From contig CAYJGQ010000008.1 in assembly GCA_964369885.1 (NCBI GenBank), forward strand, positions 1 through 39,364: a stretch of 39,364 nucleotides of DNA, read 5' to 3'. The translations under genes were made by a program, and so were the position numbers. The DNA comes from Heteroruminococcus sp964369885 (GTDB lineage Bacteria; Bacillota; Clostridia; Oscillospirales; Ruminococcaceae). Of the stretch, positions 1 to 8,435 are shown in pieces (position 1 is the stretch's first letter; each line of letters begins with the position of its first letter). The notes below the pieces were generated by a model. It was given only the letters and a program-made list of their open reading frames with translations, ran no database searches and was not told the DNA's origin.

Positions 1-77
1 CGTCCCCACGGTCTTGACCTTTCGCGTAAGCGACAGGGGCAAAGCCCCACGGTCTTGACCTTTCGTGCCGGCGTAGA
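1..77. repeat. Short tandem/palindromic intergenic repeat downstream of fba
   Basis: A 21-base unit occurs twice in direct orientation at 4-24 and 45-65 (it begins CCCCACGGTCTTG). Between them lies a small palindrome, GGGGCAAAGCCCC (36-48). Bases 36-57 reappear in inverted orientation at the other end of the window (39343-39364). The palindrome sits just past the fba stop codon on the minus strand but has no T-run, so it looks more like a REP-type intergenic element than an intrinsic terminator. Confidence 0.6.
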
Positions 78-1013
78 TTAGGCCTTGCCGCTTGAGCCAA
101 GCACGTTGACAATTTTATGTGTTACAAGTGCCTTAAGGGCATCACGGGCGGGGGAGAGGTATTCTCTGGGGTCAAAGTGGTTGGGATGCTCAGCAAGGTG
201 CTGACGCACGGCCGAGGTCATAGCAATACGCAGATCTGAGTCGATATTGATTTTGCAAACCGCCATCTTGGCCGACTGGCGCAGCATATCCTCCGGGATA
301 CCGATGGCATCGGGGAGTTGGCCACCACACTGGTTGATAATCTTAACATGCTCCTGGGGAACAGAGGAAGCACCGTGAAGTACAATTGGGAAACCGGGAA
401 GACGCTTTTCAACATCCTCAAGAATATCAAAGCGCAGACGGGGTGTCTGGCCGGGTTTAAACTTATAAGCGCCGTGGCTTGTACCAATGGCAATTGCCAA
501 AGAGTCAACGCCGGTGCGGGAGACAAACTCCTCAACCTCGGCAGGGTTTGTAAACTGGGCATCTTCCTCCGACACATTTACATCGTCCTCAACGCCGGCA
601 AGTTTGCCAAGTTCGCCCTCAACCACCACACCACGCTCGTGGGCGTAGTCAACAACCTTCTTCGTAAGGGCAATATTTTCCTCAAAATCATACTTCGAAC
701 CGTCAATCATAACCGAGGTAAATCCGCTATCGATGCAGGATTTACAGGTTTCAAAATCGGGGCCGTGGTCAAGATGAAGGGCGATGGGAAGCTGGGTATC
801 TTCAACGGCGGCCTGCACAAGACTGTAAAGATAAACCTGCTTTGCATACTTGCGTGCTCCAGCCGAAACCTGCAGGATAACCGGAGAGTTTTGTTCCTTG
901 GCAGCCTCGGTAATGGCCTGAACAATTTCCATGTTATTTACATTGAATGCACCAATGGCATAGTTGCCCTCAAAGGCTTTTTTGAACATTTCGGTAGTGG
1001 TAATCAGTGGCAT
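78..1013 (-). CDS. fba: Class II fructose-1,6-bisphosphate aldolase
   Basis: 311 aa, the usual size for a zinc-dependent class II aldolase, which cleaves fructose-1,6-bisphosphate to dihydroxyacetone phosphate and glyceraldehyde-3-phosphate in cytosolic glycolysis. Visible motifs are HLDHG at residues 80-84 (catalytic Asp82 and zinc ligand His83), GELG, the SHGAYK zinc/phosphate loop, VLHGASSV, and KINIDSDLR near the C-terminus. The ATG is preceded on the minus strand by AAAGGAGA at a good distance. A candidate promoter lies at 1163-1191. It stands alone and divergent from the carbohydrate locus. It probably serves central glycolysis, though a tagatose- or other ketose-bisphosphate aldolase of the same fold cannot be excluded. 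Confidence 0.95.
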   Translation of the reverse strand: MPLITTTEMFKKAFEGNYAIGAFNVNNMEIVQAITEAAKEQNSPVILQVSAGARKYAKQVYLYSLVQAAVEDTQLPIALHLDHGPDFETCKSCIDSGFTSVMIDGSKYDFEENIALTKKVVDYAHERGVVVEGELGKLAGVEDDVNVSEEDAQFTNPAEVEEFVSRTGVDSLAIAIGTSHGAYKFKPGQTPRLRFDILEDVEKRLPGFPIVLHGASSVPQEHVKIINQCGGQLPDAIGIPEDMLRQSAKMAVCKINIDSDLRIAMTSAVRQHLAEHPNHFDPREYLSPARDALKALVTHKIVNVLGSSGKA

Positions 1014-1162
1014 AGTGTTATCTCCTTTTATAGTTTTTTGGCAGTTGCCTTACGTCCTAAATTATGTCAGGAGCAAATTGAACCTCATTTGATGTATCGG
1101 CCGTTTGCCACAAAGTGACAACCATCGTGAACTACCAATAAATAATCCACACAACCACTTAT

Positions 1163-1191
1163 ATTCTATCAGCAATTGCAAGTCGTTTCAA
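1163..1191 (-). promoter_or_regulatory. Sigma-A promoter for fba
   Basis: Read on the minus strand, TTGAAA (1191-1186) and TAGAAT (1168-1163) are separated by exactly 17 bases, about 150 bp before the fba start. This is a good match to the housekeeping consensus and is the only strong candidate I see on this strand in the gap. Confidence 0.6.
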
Positions 1192-1329
1192 TGCATTTTG
1201 TAGGTTTTTTTAATTTTTTCAAATCTTTAGCTATAAAATCAAGTTAATTATATTGAATACGTTTGTCCTAAAAATCTGATTTATAAAACCCAAGCTTAAA
1301 AAAAGTCAAACAACCACCCAAATTATGGA

Positions 1330-1358
1330 TTTACACATGTTTGTTTTGCACATATAAT
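1330..1358 (+). promoter_or_regulatory. Sigma-A promoter for the ROK regulator and carbohydrate locus
   Basis: TTTACA (1330-1335) and a perfect TATAAT (1353-1358) are spaced by 17 bases. Transcription would start near 1365, giving a leader of about 135 bases before the TTG start at 1499. The divergent gap 1014-1498 is AT-rich and holds only this promoter, the fba promoter and the operator candidate at 1365-1378. Confidence 0.65.
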
Positions 1359-1364
1359 AATTTC

Positions 1365-1378
1365 TTTTGTGTACAAAA
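1365..1378. promoter_or_regulatory. Candidate operator (inverted repeat) at the start site
   Basis: TTTTGT-GT-ACAAAA is an inverted repeat with 6-base arms, lying directly on the predicted transcription start. This is a typical place for a repressor site. The adjacent gene encodes a ROK repressor, a family that is often autoregulated, so self-repression is the simplest reading. No footprint evidence is available. Confidence 0.4.
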
Positions 1379-1498
1379 TGCAGATTGTATCTCAAAACTA
1401 TTGCTCATATGTATGAAAAATGGTAATCTGTAATCTATGATATTAGTAAGGTCGGTGAACAAACTAAAATTCCTAATATTGGATGGAGGTGAAGACAG

Positions 1499-2698
1499 TT
1501 GCAAAAGTTAAACCAGCAGGCCATCCGCCAGCACAATTTACGGCAGGTGTTTTCACTAATACAAAGTAACCCCTCCATATCCCGTATAAGCCTTGCAAAT
1601 ATTACAGATCTTAGTAAAACCACTATATCAGCTTTGGTGGATGAGCTTATAAACCAGCACTATGTTGTGGATGACGGTGCCGTTGACACCGGCCGTCAGG
1701 GGCGCAAACCCAGCCGCCTTAGCGTGAATATTGCAGACAATGTGGTGGCGGTGCTGAACTGGCGGCCCGACTACCTTGAAATAGCCCTTGTGGATCTTGC
1801 GGGGGATATATCTTTTTACCAAACCAAGTCATTTGATGGCGATGAGAATTACGAGCAGTTTATATATAGAGCATATAAAGAGATACTTTGCCCCATGGCC
1901 GGCAAGCGGAGGATATTGGGTTTTTGCCTGATAATTCCCAGTATGTTGCGTCCGGGACAACTAAACATGATGGCCACGGTCCTGCCGGTGCCTCAGGATA
2001 ACAAGATACTCGAAAACATTTGCAAGAAAATCAGTGATATACCCGTGGCAATATTTAACGACACAGCCTGTTATGCCTACGCCGAAAGCATACTGCAAAA
2101 CCCACCGCCAAAGGATTTTTTGTTTATTAACATAAACAGGGGCGTGGGTGCAATAATTGTACTCGATGGCAGAATGCTTCAGGGCGAGGGCGGTATGCGT
2201 TCTCAGTTTGGGCACTACTCACTTTGTCGTGACGGGGAGCTCTGCAGTTGTGGCAACCGTGGATGCCTTGAAAACGAAATAGGCGAATCGGCCTTGGTAA
2301 AAAGAGCAAAACGACTGGGTGTATACGACACCCTACAACGCAGTGGAGATATAACATTCAGCACGCTGGGCAGTCTGGCCGACCGCGGTGAGAAGGTTGC
2401 CACAGAGTTTGTACAGGGTCTGGCCGATGATCTGGCCTTTGCGGTGGGAAATCTATTTACTATATACAACACAAATAATGTAGTAATAGGTGGGCGTGGG
2501 CAGTATCTTGGAAGATGCTACCTCGAGCGGCTCAATCAGTCGCTAAAGGCGGTGGGATTCAAACCCTTTGTGCAAGACGCCAAAATTCGCTACACTGCGA
2601 TGGGTGACGACGCTATAATGAGGGGTGCAGCGCGCTATTTTGTTGATAAGTATTACGATTTTTATCACAGCCAGGATCATTTTGTGGTGCTTGAGTGA
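1499..2698 (+). CDS. ROK-family transcriptional repressor (NagC/XylR-like)
   Basis: 399 aa. Residues about 10-60 form a winged helix-turn-helix (the NLRQVFSLIQ and LSKTTISALVDELI region), followed by a ROK sugar-kinase fold. The zinc motif CSCGNRGCLE is at about residue 250. The loop that reads ExGH in active kinases is QFGH here (about residues 237-240), so the acidic residue is lost, as expected for a sugar-sensing repressor rather than a kinase. The start is TTG at 1499, preceded by GGAGGTGA with good spacing; no ATG in frame fits better. It is the first gene of a long co-directional carbohydrate locus, has its own promoter, and is the likely local regulator. The inducer is unknown. Confidence 0.88.
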   Translation: MQKLNQQAIRQHNLRQVFSLIQSNPSISRISLANITDLSKTTISALVDELINQHYVVDDGAVDTGRQGRKPSRLSVNIADNVVAVLNWRPDYLEIALVDLAGDISFYQTKSFDGDENYEQFIYRAYKEILCPMAGKRRILGFCLIIPSMLRPGQLNMMATVLPVPQDNKILENICKKISDIPVAIFNDTACYAYAESILQNPPPKDFLFININRGVGAIIVLDGRMLQGEGGMRSQFGHYSLCRDGELCSCGNRGCLENEIGESALVKRAKRLGVYDTLQRSGDITFSTLGSLADRGEKVATEFVQGLADDLAFAVGNLFTIYNTNNVVIGGRGQYLGRCYLERLNQSLKAVGFKPFVQDAKIRYTAMGDDAIMRGAARYFVDKYYDFYHSQDHFVVLE

Positions 2699-2760
2699 GT
2701 GTAGTACAACACAAAAGCGCTACCGCAAACATATAAAGTCAAAAGGAGTGTAAGAGGAGC

Positions 2761-3900
2761 ATGAAAAAGTTTAGAACTGGTGTTGTTGGAGTTGGGTTTA
2801 TAGGGGCTGTACACATAGAGCAGCTGCGCAGACTTGGCAATGTGGATGTAGTGGCCATAACCGATAGTGCCGACCCAAAAGGCCGTGCCGAGGCACTGTG
2901 TGTAGAGAGTTATTACAGCGACTACAAAGAGATGATCGACAAAGAAAATCTTGATTGCATACACATTTGCACTCCAAATAACACTCACTTTGAAATTGCC
3001 ATGTACGCCATGGACAGGGGCGTTAATATAGTATGCGAAAAGCCCATGACCTGTAGCACCGAGCAGGCCACCCAATTAAGGGATAAGCTTCGCGAGAAAA
3101 ACCTGGTGGGCGGTATGAACTTTAACTACCGTTTTTACCCCATGGCCTACCGCATTGCACAGATGGTTAAAAGCGGTGAGCTGGGCGATATTTTCACCAT
3201 ACACGGTGGGTACTTGCAGGACTGGCTATACTACCAAACCGACTACAGCTGGCGCCTTGAGCCCGAAATAAGTGGCGATTCAAGAGCCTTTGCCGATATA
3301 GGATCACACTGGATTGACCTTGTGGAGTTTGCAACAGGCCTTCGTGTTACCGAGGTGATGGCCGATTTTGAAACCTTCCATAAGACCCGTAAAAAGCCAC
3401 TAAAGCCTATCGAGACCTACTCGGGCATGGCGCTGCGCCCCGAGGATTACGCCGAGATGCCCATAGGAACCGAGGACTATGCCACGGTGCTGTTCGGGTT
3501 TGAGAACGGTGCAAGGGGTTGTTGCAACATCAGTCAGGTATTTGCAGGCCGCAAAAACCAACTGACAATGGCCATTGCCGGCAGCAAGTGCTCGGTGCAG
3601 TGGGACAGCGAGAACTCCAACGCCCTTTGGATAGGCCGTCGCGACAGTTACAACGGTGAGCTTGTAAAGGACCCCTCGATACTCGACAGCCAAACACGCA
3701 GTATCATAGGTTGTCCCGGTGGTCATGTTGAGGGCTTTCCCGATAGCTTTAAGCAAAACTTTAAGCAGATATACGCCGCAATAGCCGATCCTACGGCACG
3801 CCGCGACTTTGCCGATTTTGATGCAGGCCTGCGTGAGATGATGCTGTGCGAGAAGATAATTAAGAGCGCCAAGGAGCGTTGTTGGGTAGCCGTGGACTGA
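2761..3900 (+). CDS. Gfo/Idh/MocA-family NAD(P)-dependent oxidoreductase (first copy)
   Basis: 379 aa. The N-terminal Rossmann fold shows GVVGVGFIGAVH (GxGxxG) for NAD(P) binding, then ICTPNNTH and the family signature CEKPM near residue 100. The C-terminal alpha/beta substrate domain carries DIGSHWIDLVEF, whose histidine is usually catalytic. The family oxidises or reduces hydroxyls of sugars, inositols and glycosides; the substrate here is not readable. The ATG at 2761 is preceded by AAAGGAGTG and AGAGGAG. It lies 62 bp after the ROK repressor and 26 bp before a TIM-barrel gene, a pairing typical of inositol and 3-keto-sugar pathways. Confidence 0.9.
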   Translation: MKKFRTGVVGVGFIGAVHIEQLRRLGNVDVVAITDSADPKGRAEALCVESYYSDYKEMIDKENLDCIHICTPNNTHFEIAMYAMDRGVNIVCEKPMTCSTEQATQLRDKLREKNLVGGMNFNYRFYPMAYRIAQMVKSGELGDIFTIHGGYLQDWLYYQTDYSWRLEPEISGDSRAFADIGSHWIDLVEFATGLRVTEVMADFETFHKTRKKPLKPIETYSGMALRPEDYAEMPIGTEDYATVLFGFENGARGCCNISQVFAGRKNQLTMAIAGSKCSVQWDSENSNALWIGRRDSYNGELVKDPSILDSQTRSIIGCPGGHVEGFPDSFKQNFKQIYAAIADPTARRDFADFDAGLREMMLCEKIIKSAKERCWVAVD

Positions 3901-3926
3901 TTTGTGAATATTATAGGGGGATAAAG

Positions 3927-4781
3927 ATGTTTAAGATTGGAACACTTGCCGACTGGTTTGGAGTAGGACTTATTGAGGGCATTCGTCAGTCACAGCGATG
4001 TGGCGCAACAGGGGTGCAGATAGGTGCAACAAACGAGCTTGACCCCAGAACTATAACAAAAGATCAAATTGCAAAGGTAAAGGCGGTGGCCCGTGAGTGC
4101 GGCCAACAAATTACCGCACTGTGTGCCGAGCTTGGTGGGCACGGCCTTGAGATTGCGGCCGACAATCCCCAAAAGCTTGATTACCTTAAAAAGACGGTGG
4201 ACCTTGCCACCGAGCTTGATTGTAACGTGCTTACCACCCACATTGGCATAGTACCAAGTGATAAGAAGGATGAGAAATACAAGGCCATACAGCAGGCCTG
4301 TAGCGACATTGGCCGCTATGCCGCCCAAAATGGGGTGTATGTGGCGGTGGAAACAGGCCCTGAGCCGGTGTCAAGACTTTGTGAGCTTATTGATGCCTGC
4401 GAGGGCAACATGGCGGTAAACTACGACCCTGCAAACCTTGTTATGGTAACGGCCGACGACGAGGTGCAAGGGGTGTATACCGCAAGAAATAAAATTGTAC
4501 ACACCCACGCAAAGGATGGCATTATGAATTTTAATGCAGGGTGCGAGACGGTTTACGGTATATTTGCCGATGGTGGCATAGAGGCCCTTAACACAGTGTC
4601 GACCTACTTTACCGAAACCCCGCTTGGGCAGGGAAATGTGCGCTGGATACCCTACCTAACCGCCCTAAAAGAGGTTGGATACACAGGTTATCTAACCATT
4701 GAGCGTGAGGTGAATGAAAACGCAGGGGCCGACATAGCCATGGCGGTTAAATTCCTGCAAGAAGTTATGCAAAAAATCTAA
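3927..4781 (+). CDS. Sugar phosphate isomerase/epimerase, xylose-isomerase-like TIM barrel (first copy)
   Basis: 284 aa starting at the ATG after an AGGGGG ribosome site; an upstream in-frame extension to 3879 has no such site. The metal-binding pattern of the AP_endonuc_2/IolE-IolI-like family is visible: Glu in VAVETGPE, Asp in NYDPAN, His in HTHAKD and Glu in LTIEREV. Such enzymes isomerise, epimerise or dehydrate keto-sugars and inosose, usually with Mn or Co. It lies between a Gfo/Idh gene and a second TIM barrel, which suggests that it acts on the product of the oxidoreductase. The exact reaction is unknown. Confidence 0.88.
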   Translation: MFKIGTLADWFGVGLIEGIRQSQRCGATGVQIGATNELDPRTITKDQIAKVKAVARECGQQITALCAELGGHGLEIAADNPQKLDYLKKTVDLATELDCNVLTTHIGIVPSDKKDEKYKAIQQACSDIGRYAAQNGVYVAVETGPEPVSRLCELIDACEGNMAVNYDPANLVMVTADDEVQGVYTARNKIVHTHAKDGIMNFNAGCETVYGIFADGGIEALNTVSTYFTETPLGQGNVRWIPYLTALKEVGYTGYLTIEREVNENAGADIAMAVKFLQEVMQKI

Positions 4782-4807
4782 CAAATTTGAAAGCGAGGAC
4801 TACGGTC

Positions 4808-5725
4808 ATGATGAAGCTTGGACTTGTTTCGGCAATACTCCCCGATTACACATTTGAAGAGGTTATAGATTATGCCGCAGATGTAGGCTTTAACTGTATT
4901 GAGGTCTGCTGTTGGCCAAAGGGCAAGGCGGTGCGCCGCTATGCCGGCATAACCCACATAGACACCGAGGGGCTGACCCCCGAAAAAACTGCCTACTACC
5001 TTGACTACGCCGCAAAGCGTGGCATCACCATCAGTAGTCTTGGCTACTACCCCAACCCCCTTGATGGCGACAAGGAGGCCTCGGATGTGGCGGTGGCCCA
5101 CATAATGAAGCTAATCGACCTCTCGGCCGATATGGGTGTGAATATGGTAACCACCTTTATAGGCAAGGACAAAACAAAGTCTGTGGAGGAAAATTTAGAG
5201 CTTTACAAAAAGATTTGGACACCCATAGTAAAACATGCCGAGCAAAAGGGTGTGAAAATAGGCATTGAAAATTGCCCTATGTACTACACCGAAAACGAGT
5301 GGCCGGGCGGCAACAATCTTGCCAGCACCCCACACATATGGCGCAAAATGTTCGAGCTTATTCCCTCGGATAATTTGGGGCTGAACTACGACCCCTCACA
5401 TCCCTATCTAATAGGCGCCGACTACCTAAAACCACTGTACGACTTTAAGGATAAGATTTTCCATGTGCATTTTAAGGATATAAAAATTTACAAGGATAAG
5501 GTGGACGAGTACGGCATGTTCTCCCATCCGGGGCTTTGGCATTCCCCCAAGCTTCCCGGCCTTGGCGGGGTGGACTTTGCAGCATTTTGCAGTGCACTGT
5601 GCGACATTCGCTACGAGGGCTTTGCCTGCATAGAGGTGGAGGATAAGGCCTATGAGGGAAGTACCGACGATGTAAAGGCAGGCATTGAGCAGAGCTACCG
5701 CTATATGCGACAGTTCATGAGATAA
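4808..5725 (+). CDS. Sugar phosphate isomerase/epimerase TIM barrel (second copy)
   Basis: 305 aa. The ATG at 4808 (a second ATG follows at 4811) is preceded by GCGAGGA; an in-frame TTG at 4787 lacks a ribosome site. Candidate metal ligands are Glu in IGIENCP, Asp in NYDPSHP, His in HVHFKD and Glu in CIEVED. It is clearly diverged from the previous TIM barrel, so this is a paralogous pair with different roles rather than a recent tandem duplication. Its stop is 13 bp before the next Gfo/Idh gene, so the two are probably co-translated. Confidence 0.88.
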   Translation: MMKLGLVSAILPDYTFEEVIDYAADVGFNCIEVCCWPKGKAVRRYAGITHIDTEGLTPEKTAYYLDYAAKRGITISSLGYYPNPLDGDKEASDVAVAHIMKLIDLSADMGVNMVTTFIGKDKTKSVEENLELYKKIWTPIVKHAEQKGVKIGIENCPMYYTENEWPGGNNLASTPHIWRKMFELIPSDNLGLNYDPSHPYLIGADYLKPLYDFKDKIFHVHFKDIKIYKDKVDEYGMFSHPGLWHSPKLPGLGGVDFAAFCSALCDIRYEGFACIEVEDKAYEGSTDDVKAGIEQSYRYMRQFMR

Positions 5726-5738
5726 ATGAGGTAAACAC

Positions 5739-6713
5739 ATGAAAGAGCTGAGGATTGGTCTTGTAGGAACAGGTGGCATGGGCACGGTGCATCTATCAAA
5801 TTACGCCCACATAGAGGGCTGTAAGGTGGTGGCACTTTGCGACAAGGCCCCACAGGCGGCCGAAAAGGCCACCGAGATGGGTCTGCCGCTGTATGACGAC
5901 ATAAACGAGATGTTAAACCGTGAGGAGCTGGATGTAGTTGACGTATGCACCCCCACATTTTTGCACCCCGAGCATGTTATGGCGGCACTCGAGCACTCAA
6001 AACATGTGATATGCGAAAAACCTCTGGCCCTTACGGCCACACAGGCCACCGCCATGATGGAGCTGGCCGAGCAAAAAGGGGTAACCCTATTTGTGGGACA
6101 GGTGCTTCAATATGCGGTGGAAACCGAGATTTTACGAGAGCTTGTGCGCACGGGTGAATACGGACGGGTACTGGATGCCTCCTTTTTGCGGTTGTCGGCC
6201 TGCCCACGCTGGGTAAAAAATGGCTGGCTGTTTGACAAAGAACGCAGTGGACACCTTCCCTTTGATCTTCACATTCACGACCTTGACCTCATCGTGAGCC
6301 TATTTGGCCCACCCGAGAGCTTTTCCTATACCGACTGCGGACGTGAGGAGCAAACCTACCGCGAGCACTACCGTTTTTCCTACGGGTTTAAGGACATGAA
6401 TGTAATGGCCGAGTCGGCATGGTTTAACGCCGATTACCCCTTTACCGCCACATGGCGTGTGTATTTTGACAAGGCCGTGGTGGAAAACGGCCCACAGGGG
6501 CTGGTGGCCTACCAATTTGATCACGAGCCAAGGGTGTTTGATACCACCGAGAAGCTTAAAATACCCACAGGGATAAATCTTCCCCCCACCGGCATGTTCT
6601 ACCGTGAGCTCAGCGACTTTTTGTCGCAGGTGAGGGGTGGTGTTGTGGGTTGTGCCCGACGCACGGAAATTTTAAGCGTCATTGGCATACTTGAGAAAAT
6701 AGTAGGGGGGTAA
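5739..6713 (+). CDS. Gfo/Idh/MocA-family oxidoreductase (second copy)
   Basis: 324 aa, shorter than the first copy. The Rossmann motif is GLVGTGGMGTVH, followed by VCTPTFLH and ICEKPLAL. The substrate-domain motif is DLHIHDLDLIVSLFG. All family hallmarks are intact, so an active NAD(P) enzyme is expected. It closes the first Gfo-TIM-TIM-Gfo cluster; the next gene starts 45 bp downstream but belongs to an unrelated ABC-2 module. A 1,5-anhydrofructose reductase, inositol dehydrogenase or keto-glycoside oxidoreductase are all possible within this family. Confidence 0.9.
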   Translation: MKELRIGLVGTGGMGTVHLSNYAHIEGCKVVALCDKAPQAAEKATEMGLPLYDDINEMLNREELDVVDVCTPTFLHPEHVMAALEHSKHVICEKPLALTATQATAMMELAEQKGVTLFVGQVLQYAVETEILRELVRTGEYGRVLDASFLRLSACPRWVKNGWLFDKERSGHLPFDLHIHDLDLIVSLFGPPESFSYTDCGREEQTYREHYRFSYGFKDMNVMAESAWFNADYPFTATWRVYFDKAVVENGPQGLVAYQFDHEPRVFDTTEKLKIPTGINLPPTGMFYRELSDFLSQVRGGVVGCARRTEILSVIGILEKIVGG

Positions 6714-6758
6714 CCTGCGCAAAATCTGCATCAATACTTTATCATTCGGAGAAAAAAC

Positions 6759-7724
6759 ATGATTGAAGTTAAAAATCTGCAAAAAGCATACGGCAACAAA
6801 ACCGCCCTGCGCGATGTTAGTTTTAACATTAGCAGTGGTGAGGTGGTGGGGCTGCTTGGCCTAAACGGCGCAGGCAAATCAACCACCATGAATATACTCA
6901 CGGGCTGTCTTGCTCCGGGGCAGGGGGAGGTGCTTATTGATGGCACCGACATGACAAAACAACCACTGCTGGCCAAAAAGAGCATTGGCTACCTGCCCGA
7001 AATTCCCCCGCTGTATGTTGACATGCAGGTTATGGATTATCTTGACTTTGTGGCACAACTAAAGGGTGTTGCAGCCCCACGCTCTGCCCACATTGAGGAA
7101 ATTTGCAGTCGTGTGGGACTGGTCGAGGTCAAAAAACGCCTTATACGCAACCTATCCAAGGGCTACCGCCAGAGGGTTGGGCTTGGGGCGGCACTGCTGG
7201 GAAATCCCAAAATTCTAATTTTGGACGAACCTACGGTAGGGCTGGACCCCACCCAGATTATTGAGATACGCTCACTCATAGCCGAGATGGGCAAAAGCCA
7301 TACCGTTATACTTTCCTCGCACATACTCTCCGAGATATCGGCGGTGTGTAGCAGGGTTATAGTGCTGGACAAGGGGGAGATAGTGGCCGATGATACCCCC
7401 ACAGCCCTTGAGGCCACACTGCAAAATAAGGGTAGCTGTATAGCCGCAATAGAGGGCCCACCCTCGGCCGTACTGGAGACAATATCGGCCGTTGTGGAAA
7501 TTGCATCGGTAAAACAGCTGTCCCAAACCGAGGACGGGGTGTGGGAGTACGAAATTACAGGTCATCCCGATACCGACATACGCCGACCGCTGTTTTTTGC
7601 ACTGGCAGGAGCGGGATTTGCACTGCTGCAAACCAAGGGGCGTGGCGGCACGCTTGAGGGGGCCTTCCTACAAATTGTGACGGGCGATAAGCACACCAAA
7701 AACACCGAGGGGGACACAGAGTGA
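6759..7724 (+). CDS. ABC-2 type transporter ATP-binding protein (GldA-like)
   Basis: 321 aa. The ABC domain has Walker A GLNGAGKST near residue 38, signature LSKGYRQRVGLG, Walker B ILILDEPTVGLDP and the switch histidine in ILSSHIL. A C-terminal extension of about 100 residues follows, as in GldA/NatA-type exporters. The ATG follows CGGAGAA. The stop overlaps the GTG start of the permease by four bases, so the two are translationally coupled. With the next three genes it forms the gliding-type GldA-GldF-GldG-DUF4340 cassette, which is widespread in non-gliding bacteria; its transported substrate is unknown. Confidence 0.92.
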   Translation: MIEVKNLQKAYGNKTALRDVSFNISSGEVVGLLGLNGAGKSTTMNILTGCLAPGQGEVLIDGTDMTKQPLLAKKSIGYLPEIPPLYVDMQVMDYLDFVAQLKGVAAPRSAHIEEICSRVGLVEVKKRLIRNLSKGYRQRVGLGAALLGNPKILILDEPTVGLDPTQIIEIRSLIAEMGKSHTVILSSHILSEISAVCSRVIVLDKGEIVADDTPTALEATLQNKGSCIAAIEGPPSAVLETISAVVEIASVKQLSQTEDGVWEYEITGHPDTDIRRPLFFALAGAGFALLQTKGRGGTLEGAFLQIVTGDKHTKNTEGDTE

Positions 7725-8425
7725 TTGCAATACTAAAACGAGAGCTAAATGCCTACTTTGATTCCCCACTTGGATATGTGTTTGTGGCCGTGTACTACCT
7801 GTTTGCAGGCTACTTCTTTTTTAGGTACAACCTTTACGGCGGCACAGCCGACATGCGAGATTTATTTTCACTGCTCTTCACCGTAACGGTGTTTTTAATA
7901 CCCATACTTACCATGCGCCTTTTAAGCGAGGAGAGAAAATCCAAAACCGATCAGCTCCTACTTATGTCACCGGTTACCACCACAGGCATTGTGCTGGGCA
8001 AGTTTTTTGCGGCTGTACTGGTTTACATCACAGCACTTGCCATAACCCTTGTAATGGCGGTGGTCATGAGTAGTTACGCCACCCCCCAGTGGCCAATAAT
8101 CATAGGCCACTTTATAGGGCTTTTGCTTGTGGGGTGCGGCCTTATAGCCATATGTATGCTTATATCAGCCCTGACCGAGAGTCAGGTAATAGCGGCGGTG
8201 GGGGGCTTTTGTGTGGGGTTTTTCCTCATAATGCTTGACGCCCTGGGCAGTACCACCGGCAATGCATTCATCTCAGGACTTCTTTCGGACATGTCCTTTG
8301 AAACAAGATACGGACGCTTTACCCTTGGGGTATTTGATATATCAGATTTGACATTTTTTCTGAGCATTACAGCTTTGTTTGTATACTTCACCATACTTGC
8401 GTTTGAAAAACGCAGGTTGGACTGA
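7721..8425 (+). CDS. ABC-2 type transporter permease (GldF-like)
   Basis: 234 aa starting at GTG, overlapping the ATPase stop. Hydrophobic segments are visible at the N-terminus (YVFVAVYYLFAGYFFF), then LLFTVTVFLIPILTM, FFAAVLVYITALAITLVMAVV, a long segment IIGHFIGLLLVGCGLIAICM, VIAAVGGFCVGFFLIML and a C-terminal LTFFLSITALFVYFTIL, giving six membrane passes. The MRLLSEERKSKTDQLLLMSP stretch is typical of this permease group. It is the membrane partner of the preceding ATPase. Confidence 0.9.
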   Translation: MIAILKRELNAYFDSPLGYVFVAVYYLFAGYFFFRYNLYGGTADMRDLFSLLFTVTVFLIPILTMRLLSEERKSKTDQLLLMSPVTTTGIVLGKFFAAVLVYITALAITLVMAVVMSSYATPQWPIIIGHFIGLLLVGCGLIAICMLISALTESQVIAAVGGFCVGFFLIMLDALGSTTGNAFISGLLSDMSFETRYGRFTLGVFDISDLTFFLSITALFVYFTILAFEKRRLD

Positions 8426-8435
8426 GGAGGACCCG

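Noticed and set aside
318..1118. Long plus-strand reading frame opposite fba
   Set aside because: It is antisense to an unmistakable aldolase and lacks a ribosome site and family motifs.
2761..6713. DgpA/B/C-type C-glycoside deglycosylation system
   Set aside because: No small beta-subunit partner gene is seen next to the TIM barrels, so a direct assignment is not supported; kept only as an analogy.
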